Source: Arion vulgaris
Lineage: Eukaryota; Mollusca; Gastropoda; Stylommatophora; Arionidae
Length of the DNA stretch: 64,000 nucleotides
Assembly (NCBI GenBank): GCA_020796225.1
Contig: CM036755.1
Span: 77,943,772-78,007,771, forward strand
Direction: 5' to 3'
Position 1 is the first letter of the stretch, and every line of letters begins with the position of its first letter. The notes beneath the pieces are model-generated. The model had not been told where the DNA came from and ran no database searches. It saw only the letters and a program-made list of their open reading frames with translations. A program made the translations under genes and the position numbers. Positions 36,375 to 64,000 of this stretch are shown here, one piece after another.

Positions 36375-36605
36375 TCCTCGGCCTGCGAGGCAGATAGAAC
36401 AGCACGGATGGAGCAAAGGCGTCAAAACAGAAAGGCAGTAAAACTTCCCACAAGTGCAAGCATACCTTGCCCAAACTGTACACGAACATTTCAAGCCCGT
36501 ATCGGGCTCACTAGTCATCTACGCACACACAGACAAACATAGCGCAACTACATTCCCTTGGATGAAAATTTGTGTGGTCATCATCACCCGTGATGGACGA
36601 GCATC
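36375..36605 (+). pseudogene. Non-LTR C2H2-like terminus
   Basis: Open frame: ADRTARMEQRRQNRKAVK, then CPNCTRTFQARIGLTSHLRT and a stop at 36540. The finger keeps CxxC and HxxxxH-type ligands. A ATGGACGAGCATCAT tail follows. Confidence 0.8.
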
Positions 36606-36619
36606 ATATTGAGAATTTC

Positions 36620-36720
36620 AGGAGCTGCAGGAGATAGCTAGAGATAGGAAGACTTGGCATGAGTTGGTTGAGGGCCTATGCCCCAATCCGGGGTAAAAAG
36701 GCAAAGAGAGAGAGAGAGAT
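36620..36720 (+). repeat. LINE tail with GA repeat
   Basis: AGATAGCTAGAGATAGGAAG through GGGTAAAAAGGCAAAGAGAG; nearly identical to 29.64-29.74 kb. Confidence 0.8.
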
Positions 36721-36724
36721 TGAG

Positions 36725-37495
36725 AACAAATAGTACTCCAAAAAATATATGTCTTGTTATCTGGGATTCCTTTTTTAAGAGCTTATCCAAATTTAATATG
36801 GATATAGCAATATTGTGTAAAAATACAGTCATTTGTTAAGTGTTACTTTTTGCCATCTGATAAACCCACTCCACTCTTTCTATACCCACCCCTAGTCATT
36901 TTGACGGAACCTACACTCATCTGTGGAAAAAATGGAATGCACTACGTCATATGTAAGTTCTCATATCGCTAACGAGTTATTGGATTTTGCCTCTTGAAAT
37001 AGCAAGTTCCATTCTTGATCTGTTCATGTGTTCATTCTGTCTTTCAAACTATGTGACATAATATCACGCAAATTGTTCATATAACACAACGATCTAATAA
37101 TGCATCACATGAGAGCTTCTTAGTACGAAATATGAACATTATGTAATCTGAACAGCCATCAACAACTGGTATCTCCATCTATGTCCACTTCCACGTTGTC
37201 GTCTGTTTCTCCAGAATCGTGACATAATTTTGGGTCAGACAGTATCTTGAAGTTCTGTTCACATCTAGTACAACAGAAGTAAGATAATAAATATTGGGAT
37301 ATATAATATATGTGTATCTTATATAACAAACATACATTATGCTAGCGTTTTAGATTATTATCTCCTGGTAGGTAGTACAAATTGTGTTGTCAGATTTATA
37401 GTACAAATGAACCACTAGATGTATAGTGGTTTCAACTATGATCGATATGACGAAGAAAGGTATACAAGTTTGACATGGATGAAGAAAGGTATACC
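36725..37495. other. No gene seen
   Basis: No recognisable feature. Confidence 0.4.
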
Positions 37496-37502
37496 ACAGT
37501 TT

Positions 37503-37712
37503 GAATGCCAGCGTGCCAGCGTGTTCGTAGCGTTGACTACGGTGACAAGTCCTCTGTATGTGCGGGTTCAACTCCGTGGACTGGCAGAAAAGCTACAGGT
37601 TCCCAGATTTACAGTGTTCGTGGCACCGAACCGAAGGGTTACGATGTCCATGATACCGAACCGAAGAGCTTTCAGCTCAAGTGCTTCTGGATCGAAAAAA
37701 AAAGCAATGACC
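37503..37712 (+). mobile_element. tRNA-like SINE B, copy 1
   Basis: Head GCGTGTTCGTAGCG with B box GGGTTCAACTCC, body CACCGAACCGAAGGGTTACG and CTCAAGTGCTTCTGGAT, then a short A tail. Copy 2 lies at 46.04-46.25 kb. Confidence 0.8.
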
Positions 37713-37892
37713 AGGCGGAGTCACATATATTTTATACGTATCTATGCTTTCTCAATGATTAAATGAGTATGCTCGGGAAGATAGAGATGGAATGGGCTCG
37801 ATATCAATGGTTGGATTCTCTGAGGAGATCTAGGTTGACATAAATCAGTTTTATCTTTTTTTGTCAGAATACACAGGCATAAAACTGATGGA

Positions 37893-38000
37893 TGGGCATG
37901 CGGGCATTGCTGCTGTGGAAAGCGGATGGGCATGCGGGCATTTCTGCTGTGGAAAGCGGATGGGCATGCGGGCATTGCTGCTGTGGAAAGCGGATGGGCA
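37893..38000. repeat. 34-bp GC-richer tandem repeat, three units
   Basis: Unit GATGGGCATGCGGGCATTGC plus TGCTGTGGAAAGCG. The region to 38.25 kb keeps related GGATGGGCA motifs. The open frames over it are repeat artefacts. Confidence 0.9.
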
Positions 38001-38249
38001 TTGAACTAGGAGTGCATTGCTGGATGAACGGATGGGAGACAGGCACGTGTAAACCGAAGGACATGAGGGATTGAATCTGTCGGAACCGCGATCAGGCATG
38101 CTAGGCATAAATGCAAATCTGGAGAAGGGATGGGCAATCGACAAGGTGCTGCTGGAAGCGAGATAGGGACATGCGTAAACACAGCATAAACGGATGGCCT
38201 GCGCATGCTGCTGAAAACGGACATACTGGATGGTGAAAGTGGAGCATTA

Positions 38250-38795
38250 TGGCTGAACGAGGCATGAACTGATACTTCTGAATGACATTAGTAGACAGGA
38301 CGTAAACTAATCAAGGAATGAGTAATCTTCAACCAAGAGCCTGTGAAAATCAATATGTAGGTTTTACCATCAAGAGTGCATGCTGAACCAAGAGAATAGT
38401 AACCAACATAGAACTGGTGTCACCACAGCTGGACATCTGGGAAGAAATTGACACTTATGAACTAACAGGCACGATATGGCATATGATATTGTTGACTAAA
38501 CTATAAATATAAAATTTCTAAACCCTTTAGTATATTTAGTTTCAATTTCTTCTCCATTCTGTTGGGTACCAAGTTTGAAATCCTTATGTAATGAGTATTT
38601 GGTTATTGATAGGTTCCCATTTGTATACAATAGTCATTCTCTGTGAAATTGATTCTGTAGTGAGCTGATGAACTGTTTATTGAGTTTAATCAAATTATCA
38701 TTAATAAGCAAATTCATTAATTCAACTGTTTGCATACAAACTCTAACAAAACATGACACATAAAACATGCATCCATCTGTTGGACAATAACACTA
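38250..38795. other. No gene seen
   Basis: No recognisable feature. Confidence 0.4.
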
Positions 38796-38800
38796 TTAAA

Positions 38801-39838
38801 CAGGGCCGTGCGGTGCTATGATGCGAAGAGGCGGCCGCATCAGGCGGCACCTTGTGGGTGGCGGCAAAAGCGGCGAAATCAAAATAAAATTTGAGCCATT
38901 CAATAATTAAAATCTTTAGACAACTCTTTTCTATAATGGTCTATATTATTCAGATATTAATGTATACGATTTATAATTTATCGCACGCCTCTGCCTACGC
39001 GTTTTTGGTATCCTTTGATTTCGGTTTGTGGTGCAGGTGCATCGCTGGCGTTCCTTCGTCGAAAGACTTGTGATCTGACAGCTCGTAGCTATTATTTTTA
39101 CGTAGCTCGTAACTATTTTTCAGCTTGTAGCTGAAGATGTGACGTAAAACTCACTAATGCTAAGGATAAATAAATCAGATTTCCACATGAATAGAATTTA
39201 TGGGGAGATCTGGTACATTGGTCTGGGCGATGATCGCGAGAGAGAAAGACAAACTCCTTGTGTCTGCCGCCGAGGACTTGTGTCGTCCGGCACCTTTATT
39301 CGCAAGTAAACCATGATTTTAAAGGGAGATTTAGCTGATGATAGTCAGGTTCAAAATGACTGATTCTGACTGTTTAGCCAGCGATAGTGATAAAACAGGC
39401 TCAGAATGTGATACAAGATTGGATTTTGATTCACGTGACGATATTTATAGATCAATAGCAGTTATTCCCAGTCGTACAGGTGTAGGTGATGGACACCCAC
39501 CTCGAAAACGGGGGCGTATCATACTGTGGATAAGTATGAGACGCCAACAGCAATTACAACAATAGTTTGTGGATTATTAATAATATACTCTACATATAGA
39601 CAGATAAGCAGCCCATATATATATTTTGAACATTATCCCATAGTCTCAAAATCCTAAGTTTATTAGTTTATTTTTTATGATTTTTTAAAAATTATCACTC
39701 TGAAAACTCATCATGCCCAAAAATACCGTGGCAGTGTGGCAGACTGTTGAAAAATGGGTGGCAGCAAAATTGTTAAGGGGCGGCAATTCGAAGCTTTGCA
39801 TCATACTGAGAAAATACCGCACGGCCTGCATAAATTAC
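38801..39838. mobile_element. 1.04-kb DNA element with GC-rich inverted ends
   Basis: The left end CAGGGCCGTGCGGTGC is inverted at the right as ACCGCACGGCCTG, with subterminal ATGATGCGAAG/CTTTGCATCAT also inverted. CAGGG-type ends suggest hAT, but the flanking 8-mers do not match. It holds a 75-codon acidic open frame (39338-39565, [19 protein letters not shown]), perhaps a transposase N-terminus, and part of the repeat also at 22.3 kb. Confidence 0.65.
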
Positions 39839-39987
39839 TGTCTTTCTGATCTGTCCTACCAATAAACATATACGATCATGGATCTTACTATTATTTGTCT
39901 TGGGAAATACTTGTATTGATGTTCAGCCCCTCCTCTTTAATCATTTCTAACTGGTCACGGTATTGTTCACATTTCACTGTACAAACT

Positions 39988-40250
39988 TAGCCGAGTGGTT
40001 ACCGGTAGCCCAAATTTGGGGTGTAAAGAATAGAATCACTGTTACCTGCCACGCATGTCGTAACAGGCGAATAAGGAGGTTTTGGCTGAAATCGGATGCA
40101 CATGTCCTAAACATGTACAAGTCTATGTGTTTAGAGGCATACAAACCAATGTGCAACGTATACACGTTCTTGGCAAAGATCAAACATATCATAAAGAGTG
40201 ATTAAAATTGGTGGTAAAGAAACAAACGTGAAAAGAAGAAGAAGACTACA
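39988..40250 (+). mobile_element. SINE-like repeat D, full copy 2
   Basis: Head TTAGCCGAGTGGTTACCGG fits a Pol III A box (TRGCNNAGYNGG). The body matches 28.8-29.0 kb to a GAAGAAGAAG tail. Confidence 0.78.
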
Positions 40251-40424
40251 TAAACACATCTCGGTGACCATAGAGTCATCTTCCTGTTTGTATCTTTCTT
40301 GTATGCGAATGCCTTCACTATAGCATGTTTGGCTATAATGATGAAATAATAGTTTTAACTTTCGTTTGTAAGGATTTGTTGGGTAGGTTCATTTTTAGTA
40401 TTCTTGAGTTCTTTTTTCACGTTG

Positions 40425-40443
40425 TTATTTATTTATTTATTTT
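40425..40443 (-). terminator. Possible poly(A) signals of osr
   Basis: Overlapping AATAAA hexamers on the minus strand lie about 240 bp past the proposed stop codon. They fall in a simple ATTT repeat, so chance occurrence is possible. Confidence 0.3.
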
Positions 40444-40680
40444 GTTGAAACTCATTTCTTCTCTAATATATGTCTTAGCGAGATATTTATATCCTGAAAT
40501 ACAATGCTTTCACCTGTGCGACAATTAACTGTAATAATGCGTAAAACGGGCCACTCTTCTTTTCATATCTCTGACTCCATCACTCTCCTCTCTCTCTCTC
40601 ACACCTTGATTTCTCTCAGTGCTATTATTTGAGTAAATCTTCACTTTTACTATACATTTTCTATTGACTTATTTGTATAT

Positions 40681-57645
<16,965 letters not shown>

Positions 57646-57836
57646 AGCTTCCTCTTCTGCGGAACTGAGAACTGAAAACAAAATAAAAAACGTTTGAATA
57701 CAGATAGATTATATTTTTCCAAAACAGACATAAATCGTTGCAACAATTTTTCTCATGAACTTTGCACCCCTCGCCTCAAGATTCGAAAATAACTACTTGT
57801 TAATTGCTCTATTACTGTTTCAGATATTATCTATGG

Positions 57837-58004
57837 CAGTGGCGGCTCGTGGTAATTTTTCTTGGTGGGGCCAGATACACATTTTTTGAAAAAATCATAG
57901 TTTTTTTAGTATTTACTATTATTTGTCTATTCCGGGAAGTTATTCCCTCTTTCGGTTTTTGATGGGGCCGGACCCCACTAGACCTTAATGACGAGCCGCC
58001 CCTG
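57837..58004. mobile_element. hAT MITE trio, copy 3 (upstream of osr exon 1)
   Basis: Termini CAGTGGCGGCTCGTGGT and ACGAGCCGCCCCTG, perfect 8-bp duplication ATCTATGG, 168 bp. It lies about 165 bp upstream of the first recognised osr exon. Confidence 0.92.
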
Positions 58005-58034
58005 ATCTATGGTATTATGAAGGTTATGAAAATG

Positions 58035-58515
58035 AAAAACACACTATGCGTGAATTCAACATCAATGACACTACGAAAACGAATACTCAGTGCTATATTG
58101 ATCCAATACTTCTGTATGGCAGCGAATCATGGACAATGAATAAACAATCAATACGATCATTGGAAGCCACAGAAATGTGGTTTTACAAAAGAATGCTGAA
58201 AATTCCATGAACACCAAAGAAAACAAATGAGGAGGTTTTAAATCAGGCATGCACACAAAGAAACCTTATCAAAAGAATAATAATCCGACAATTAAGGTTC
58301 TTCGGGCATATAATGCGATAGAGAAGGTTTAGAACATTTGGTAACGACAGGTAACATTCAAGGAAGGAGAGATCGCGGAAGACAGAGGAAGAAGATGCTG
58401 GATGGCCTGACATCATGATTCGACACAAGATCGACATCAGAACTGATTACATGCACCAAGCAGAGGAAGTTGTGGAGAGACATGATCGCCTACGCCGGCA
58501 GACATGACACTTGAT
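58035..58515 (+). pseudogene. RTE-like RT C-terminal region
   Basis: Same family as 50.4-50.7 kb: DNA matching the KNTLCVNS, EATEMWFYKRMLK and KTNEEVLN blocks, then a degenerate tail with CGCCTACGCCGGCAGACATG. Several stops. Confidence 0.75.
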
Positions 58516-58519
58516 TGAT

Positions 58520-58925
58520 TGATTATGTACTTTATTCTACTTTGACTACGTTGATTTTATAAAATGTTTTATCTTTCGCCACAATCAAACAATCTTGTAT
58601 CCTTTTTTTACTTCATTTATCATCGCAACAGAAAAAAAGTGACAGCTCTACTTAATAATGGTAGGGATAGCCAACTGAACGCGGACTTTAGACAGAGATA
58701 GGCTGACAAAAATCATAAATATGGTGCACAACTTCAGTTTCAGTTTCAGTTTGGAATATCTTCATTGCACTCCGGACATAAGTGCACAACTTAAAAATGG
58801 ACAAACGATTTGAGAATTATTAAACTTAAACTGAACTGAAACATTTGGTATATTTATAGAAGTCGACGTGCACAATAAAGATCGTAGGAGAAGTAAGAAA
58901 TGGATTTGACAGTTCATAATTTTAT
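58520..58925. other. No gene seen
   Basis: AT-rich; a short CAGTTT triplication at 58734-58755. Confidence 0.45.
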
Positions 58926-58929
58926 TGAA

Positions 58930-60010
58930 TGATCAGTTATTAGTTATATGAGGACTATCATCATAGCACTCCGGACATGACCATAGGTGCTCCGATCTCC
59001 GCCACAGCAAATCCAGCAGCGTCCAGCGACCCAACACACCAGTTCGATGTTGATTAATCAATCTCTTTGCATATTTAGGATGTTGTTCTTTTCGGGCTAC
59101 ATCAATATTGACACCCATCTCTTTCAATCTGGTCAGCGAGTGGGATTCACAGTCCTGAAACTCCTCTGTTTGGAAAGACTCTCAATGCGTGAAGAATGTC
59201 ATTTCGATCCATGGCAGCTCCTCTGATATTGTAGCCAAGCCAGCCAATCTATCAGCTCGTTCATTACCCTAACTCCTGCGTGCCCAGGAACAAAAATGAA
59301 GGTGATTTCTCTGGTCATTGTCTGTACCATTACCTCCAACCAGTTGCGTCTCACCATTCATGATTCGACTTTACGAATCATGTTCATGGAGTCACTGAGT
59401 ATGTAAACACGAGAGTAGTTGTGAGATGCCAACCAGTTCACCACCTCCGTAACCGCTCGAACCTCCATTGTCAAACTACTTGTGGTTGTTGTGTAGGCCC
59501 CACTGACCTCTCTTATTATTTTTCCTCATGAGCGTGCTGAAAAAGCCCACGCACAGCGTTGTTGGCGAATGATTGAACCATCGGTGTAAATAACCACATC
59601 TGTATCATTGATGATGCCATTCAAGAGGGCCTCCACCTCCACGTTAATCAGTGATAGATTATTTTGTTCGCAGTTTTTCTTAATAGATGTAATAAAGGTG
59701 AAAGCAGTCTGAAATTGAGGTGGCACAGCAATCCATTCCTCTCCTGTGTCAATCCCGGAAGGATCACATATTTTCCTAAGCGTATCTTCCGCCTGACTCA
59801 GCCATGATCTGCCTCTCTTGATTCTACACCCTTTCTCCTTAATGAGTTCATCATGGAGAGGATGTTCCTTGTTTGCATTGATTCTTAGATATGATCGAAC
59901 CTTCCAAGTTTCAATTCTGTTAGCAATAGTTGGGAGGTCAAGAAGGAGAATCGCATTGACACTTCTGGTGTATCTTTTTTTTGCATCCCAGAATGAGACG
60001 CATAGCCTCA
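58930..60010 (-). pseudogene. RNase H LINE (family 2), longest copy
   Basis: From 60011 the minus strand is open for 161 codons: RT C-terminal region (DLPTIANRIETWKVRSYLRI), then NDTDVVIYTDGSIIRQQRCA with the first RNase H Asp. A shift follows, then the remaining RNase H region, KEMGVNIDVARKEQHPKYAK and a CPECYD end. It extends the shorter copy at 35.4-35.9 kb upstream by about 0.5 kb. Confidence 0.85.
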
Positions 60011-60261
60011 TTCTGAATTCTTTCCAGTCTCACTGTTTGCATGATGTAAAATAGTAACGATTACTCTCTTAGACAAAACTCACAGTGGTTAGTTAATACG
60101 AATATCTATTGGTAATGATAGTAGTAGAACTACATCCAGTCAATATTTTTTTTATAATCAGTTGAAAGAAAACAAATAGCTGATATGTAGCAAGATCTTG
60201 GTAGGTTGTATAGAGAGCTAGTGATGAAACAAGACATGTTCCTGAGTAACAAAGCGACATA

Positions 60262-60780
60262 AGGTTAATCTCACACCCTAAGGGGGGATTCGGTAGTATT
60301 GGGATCAAGAAGCTATTTTCGTTGTTTTCATATTAATGTAAAATTTGTATAACCATTTTGAAAGATTATGACTTGGAATAGTAGAAAAAATTAGTAAAAA
60401 ATAAATGTCAAAGCGTTGCCATGGAAACAATACAAAATGGCCGCCAAAAACAAAATTTAAAATACCTAAGGCTCTGAATCTAATGAATGTAAATGAATTA
60501 TGTTTTCACTCTATGGTGCACAATTGTAATATCTAAAATTTTACACATGATATTTAGGATATATTAAATATTTAATTTTTTAATATATTTTGAGGTAAAA
60601 TTTTCAAAATTCGGTCAAAAATAGCTGTTATTGGGGGAGAGAGAGGGTTGTTTCTAAAAATTCATAACAAATTTAATATTTAATATATCCTAAAAATCAT
60701 GTGTAATTTTTTAATTTTAATTAATATGAAAGCTACGAAAAAAGTTTCAAGATCAGAATCCCCCCTTAATGTGAGATGTA
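60262..60780. mobile_element. Inverted-repeat element with G-run ends
   Basis: AATCTCACACCCTAAGGGGG at the left is inverted at the right as CCCCCCTTAATGTGAGAT, and the termini extend inward with GGATTC/GAATCC. A second inverted pair inside (ACACATGATATTTAGGATAT and complement at about 60.68-60.71 kb) makes it largely palindromic. TTAA at the right end hints at piggyBac-type insertion; not certain. Confidence 0.65.
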
Positions 60781-60784
60781 TGTA

Positions 60785-60935
60785 AACATCAAAAGAATAA
60801 GAATCCGACAATCAAGGTTCTTTGGGTATATAATGCGAAGAGAAGGTTTAGAACATTTGGTAACAACAGGTAAAATTCAGGGGAAAGGGGAGACACGATC
60901 GCCTACGCCGGCAGGCATAGCACTTGATATTATAA
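60785..60935 (+). pseudogene. LINE 3' fragment
   Basis: ATCAAAAGAATAAGAATCCG, GAAGGTTTAGAACATTTGGT and GATCGCCTACGCCGGCAGGC match 58.26-58.50 kb, with an internal deletion. Confidence 0.75.
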
Positions 60936-61044
60936 GAGTGTGAACACAAGATTTTGAAGACCTCACAGTAGGCTACTCATATCCAGAATTTCAAGTTGAG
61001 GTTGTCCGTTATATTTATAGCTTACGTTTCTATTTTAGGTGAGT

Positions 61045-61190
61045 CAGATCAGAGCCAAATATAAACTTATGGGCCTTCGGACTCTGGTAAGAATTATGGG
61101 AAATCAGACCCAACTACACCACGTGACCTCGCATTCCAGTATTGGTGTATATAGACGAATCCATTTTAAAATCAACACAAAATGCTAAGT
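61045..61190. repeat. Dispersed repeat, inverted copy of 5.68-5.80 kb
   Basis: TTATGGGCCTTCGGACTCTG, CACGTGACCTCGCATTCCAG and TATATAGACGAATCCATTTT. Confidence 0.75.
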
Positions 61191-61194
61191 CAAA

Positions 61195-61980
61195 GTTATA
61201 TTATGCAACAAGTTAAGTTTAACAATAAGGAATATCAATATTATGAATATTTTTCACAATAAATAACCATAGACTCACAGAATTGAGTAAAATTGCAAAA
61301 AGGCATGTAGTTTTCTATCAAACATCTATATTTTCCGGCCCCCTTTTCAGATTTAGGTCAAGGAACCCCAAGCCAGTTGTCTGGCCTAGTTATCTAGAGT
61401 TGGCTGTGGTCAGATAAAGTATTTGAGATTGGTCAAGAGGAATATTTCTTGATCAGAACGTAATCACTCTCTCTCTCTCGATTAGGAAGCTCCTTATTAA
61501 GCGGATGTTCACATACTGAGTCCTTGGCTATCGGAGACGAACGATTAAACGTAGCACCTATGTTGAAGTTTAGCACGTAAAAGAACCCTGTGTGGTAGAA
61601 CAATCATTAAGATTAGGCTGTTAAGTCACTGTTCTTGAAATATTCATTAAAAAGACAAACATGAAATTCCTACAACATTTTTACCATCTTCAAAATAACA
61701 TCGGGCCCCTCGCCGTTGCGACGGAATTCGCGCACTGCCGCTGAGATTTCCCTGTGTAAGAAAACGATCGGAGCCCACGTGGTTATTTACCGTAGTGCAA
61801 TGATAGTGATCCTTTCAATCAATCAATAGATTTTCCCTTCTGTCAAATCTCGTTCATTTTTATAGTAGTGAAATATTATTTTTTAAAACCTTATTGTTGA
61901 ACGTCTTTATGACATAACAGGATCGTTGTGAAAATGTGTGTGTTAGATTCAGTTTAAGTCATTTTGTGAATACATTCATC
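61195..61980. other. No gene; short repeat at 61.70-61.81 kb
   Basis: ATTTCCCTGTGTAAGAAAAC and GTTATTTACCGTAGTGCAAT match 24.07-24.14 kb. The rest is unrecognised. Confidence 0.4.
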
Positions 61981-61984
61981 ACCA

Positions 61985-62335
61985 TCATCATTGGCCTCTT
62001 TGTCTAGGAGACAATAGGTTTTGCGTCACGTAGTATGTTCTGCGCTGAATCACAACGTTTCTTGTGGCTGTAATGGCCTATTCTGGAGTGACACTCTTGC
62101 CACAGTTGCTGCAGGTAAAACTGGAGACTGGAGCTGATACATAGGGTGTTCTCTCTGTGCTCCTTTTGCCTCCACATGTGATGTAGTTTTCTTCTTTTCT
62201 TTTGAGCCGCCCCTCACTGCCGCTCGCCATGCTTGCCTGTCTTTGTCCAGCCGCTCCCAGTGTTCTTTGTCTATGCCGCATGAAGTTAGATCACGCTTGC
62301 TGGTGTCAGTGAAGCGTAATAATTGGCACCCAAAT
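61985..62335 (-). pseudogene. RTE-like C2H2-like terminus
   Basis: Minus-strand blocks in shifting frames: RFTDTSKRDLTSCGIDKEHW, ERLDKDRQAWRAAVRGGSK, then FTCSNCGKSVT, the start of the C-terminal finger, then an ATGATGATGGTGATG tail at 61975-61992. 5'-truncated. Confidence 0.8.
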
Positions 62336-62339
62336 TTGC

Positions 62340-62990
62340 GAATGTATTACCTCAATGACAGATACTATTAAACTTATTGATACAGATATAAAAACGTTTA
62401 ACTAGTTGAAATATTTGTACTCGACTTCAGATAACATCTAAAACATTTGACAAATGTTAAACTGAAAGTATGAATGAAAATACACCCACGAATTGCTTTC
62501 AGCAAAAACTCTCAATCTGTTACAAATAAGTATATATAAATATATATATATATTTTTCCACTTGACAACAGATAGAAGACAAAAGTATTAACAGCGAATC
62601 TTATGAATGAGTAATTTTCAATGAAAAGAAGAATGCGATAGACAAGGTTCTAATGATTATACAGCTGTTAGTAAGAGTTTAGCTTTAGCCAGGAAACAAT
62701 AAAGAAAACATGCCTAGCGACATAGCACTTGATATATAAATACCGAATACAGAACATCAAATTTCAATCTGGGGAATTGTCTACATAATGTCAGTTATGG
62801 GAATTAGTTACACTAGTAAGAATTAAAAAAACAATAACAACGAACCTACAAATTCATTAGCAGAATTCATCACAAGCAACCATTTTACAAGCAAACTTTT
62901 TATGAAGCAACTGTGTATTTTCATTTCCTACTTTCAGTTTAACGTCTGTCACGACAGAAAACACAAGAACAATTTTTGAAAGAGATTCAA
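62340..62990. other. No gene seen
   Basis: AT-rich sequence with a short (TA)n tract at 62530-62552. Confidence 0.45.
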
Positions 62991-62999
62991 ATACATTTA

Positions 63000-63150
63000 T
63001 AAGACTTAATTTTGGCCGTCCTAAATATGTCAGATGGGAAGGTATAGTCCCAAGAGATGGGCTAGTATCAGTGGTCCATCTAGCTCAGCAAAAGATAACT
63101 TGACGGAGTTACAGAAATGTCTCTGAACGCACAGTTACCTGCATACATTG
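63000..63150 (+). pseudogene. Possible LINE 3' end
   Basis: The plus strand reads FGRPKYVRWEGIVPRDGLVS, then an RTVTCIH end; the G-R-P...W block resembles LINE C-termini. One stop between blocks. Confidence 0.4.
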
Positions 63151-63154
63151 ATGA

Positions 63155-64000
63155 GGAGTGATTACGGATGTCGGAAAGTGACTTGCTATCGATTGCGACT
63201 TAACCGTCCATGAAGTTTACCTAAGCCTCTGTGTAGACAACATAGTGGTCTTTACGTTAAAAGTCACTGACTTCTTAATATTCATAAGACACATACATGT
63301 GTCAACTTCTACCCTTCTTCCATCTTCCAGCTATACATGACGAGATGATTTGCACGGAGAGATGTCGACTCTTGACGCGTCTTTGAGATTCTCATCAACG
63401 CTTGTGTCCGATCCGCACCACGTGGTCTTGTGACCGTATCAAATGTGTACCTTTCATCCACAAGCTGCATCACTAAAGATTCCACTTCTCACACCCCTCT
63501 TCATTTTTGGTGATGAAAAAACTTATTGCGACCTTCTGCTACAGGATTGTTGGACACAGTGCTGTCAGTTAGGTCCGTTGCTAACATGTCACCATTGCTC
63601 TTTCCAGGAACATCTCTTAAGTTCTTTATTATCCGGACAAAGTTCACTTGTGTCTGAACCTTATTTAGTGCTACTCTGCAAGTGCTGCAGGAAAATATAT
63701 GGAGTGAACAGGTGTGCCTTGTGACGCTTGCTCAGCACCTACATTAAGTGAATGGTAGTGTCCTTTTCTGGCCTGCCACCACGCGCTGCATGCTTATCAC
63801 TGTCTTTGTCAGCCCTCCAGTCTGCAGCAGGTTATCATTGAATTCGGTTGATGACCGTTGGTGAGTGCACCCAAAGGTCAATGTATGACTCAGTACGATG
63901 CTGCCACTCCTTCAATCTTATTCATCACTCCACAAACTTTAATTGCTCAATATTTGTCTCTCTGTCGTCCACTCTCAAACATTTGATCATAGCAGTTAAC
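63155..64000. other. No gene seen
   Basis: A 93-codon open frame at 63443-63724 is Cys/Leu-rich but has no pattern I recognise. Confidence 0.35.

Noticed and set aside
37742..38224. Cys/Pro/His-rich open frames on the minus strand
   Set aside because: Produced by the 34-bp GC-richer tandem repeat; not conserved between units outside the array.
39338..39565. Independent acidic-protein gene
   Set aside because: It lies wholly inside a transposon-like unit with inverted ends; kept only as a possible transposase remnant.
38793..39846. 8-bp target duplication for the 1.04-kb element
   Set aside because: Flanks CTATTAAA and CATAAATT do not match, so no duplication was claimed.

Overview
This is animal nuclear DNA, AT-rich and dominated by repeats. 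The only host gene I can build with confidence is on the minus strand between about 40.7 and 57.7 kb: an odd-skipped-related (osr/odd/bowl class) C2H2 zinc-finger transcription factor gene. It has five coding exons whose splice phases all agree, and predicts about 372 residues. Repeat content suggests a mollusc, perhaps a gastropod: many RTE/Jockey-like non-LTR fragments with RNase H domains or C2H2-like fingers at their 3' ends, several tRNA-like SINE families, hAT and mariner-type MITEs and long minisatellites. The species assignment is inference from repeat style only.

Layout. 1-6.1 kb: LINE debris (a reverse transcriptase fragment at 0.96-1.44 kb, an RNase H fragment at 4.1-4.5 kb), a hAT-type MITE piece and a mariner-type MITE. 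6.9-16.7 kb: 55-bp, 26-bp and 40-bp tandem arrays, four copies of one tRNA-like SINE (one split by a LINE insertion) and several LINE 3' ends. 17-25.8 kb: TA/GT microsatellites, a hAT transposase remnant (20.5-21.7 kb) interrupted by a 379-bp hAT MITE, an RNase H fragment and a Helitron-like repeat (24.3-25.76 kb) containing a LINE that itself contains another LINE piece. 26.6-40.5 kb: the best reverse transcriptase remnant, SINEs with A-rich tails, two mariner-type MITEs, LINE 3' ends with C2H2-like fingers and a 1.04-kb element with GC-rich inverted termini. 40.7-57.7 kb: the osr gene. Its introns carry 44-, 45-, 54-, 30- and 52-bp minisatellites, two hAT MITEs with perfect 8-bp target duplications, a SINE, LINE fragments, a GC-rich island and a second Helitron-like copy. 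57.8-64 kb: a third MITE of the same family, a long RNase H LINE fragment, an inverted-repeat element (60.3-60.8 kb) and more LINE 3' ends.

Most long open frames here are not genes. The largest lie in a 45-bp minisatellite whose period is a multiple of three, so both strands stay open. The points most worth a second look are the osr gene with its array-filled introns, the nested insertions that can be dated relative to one another, the MITE trio with intact target duplications, and the Helitron-like 3' ends.
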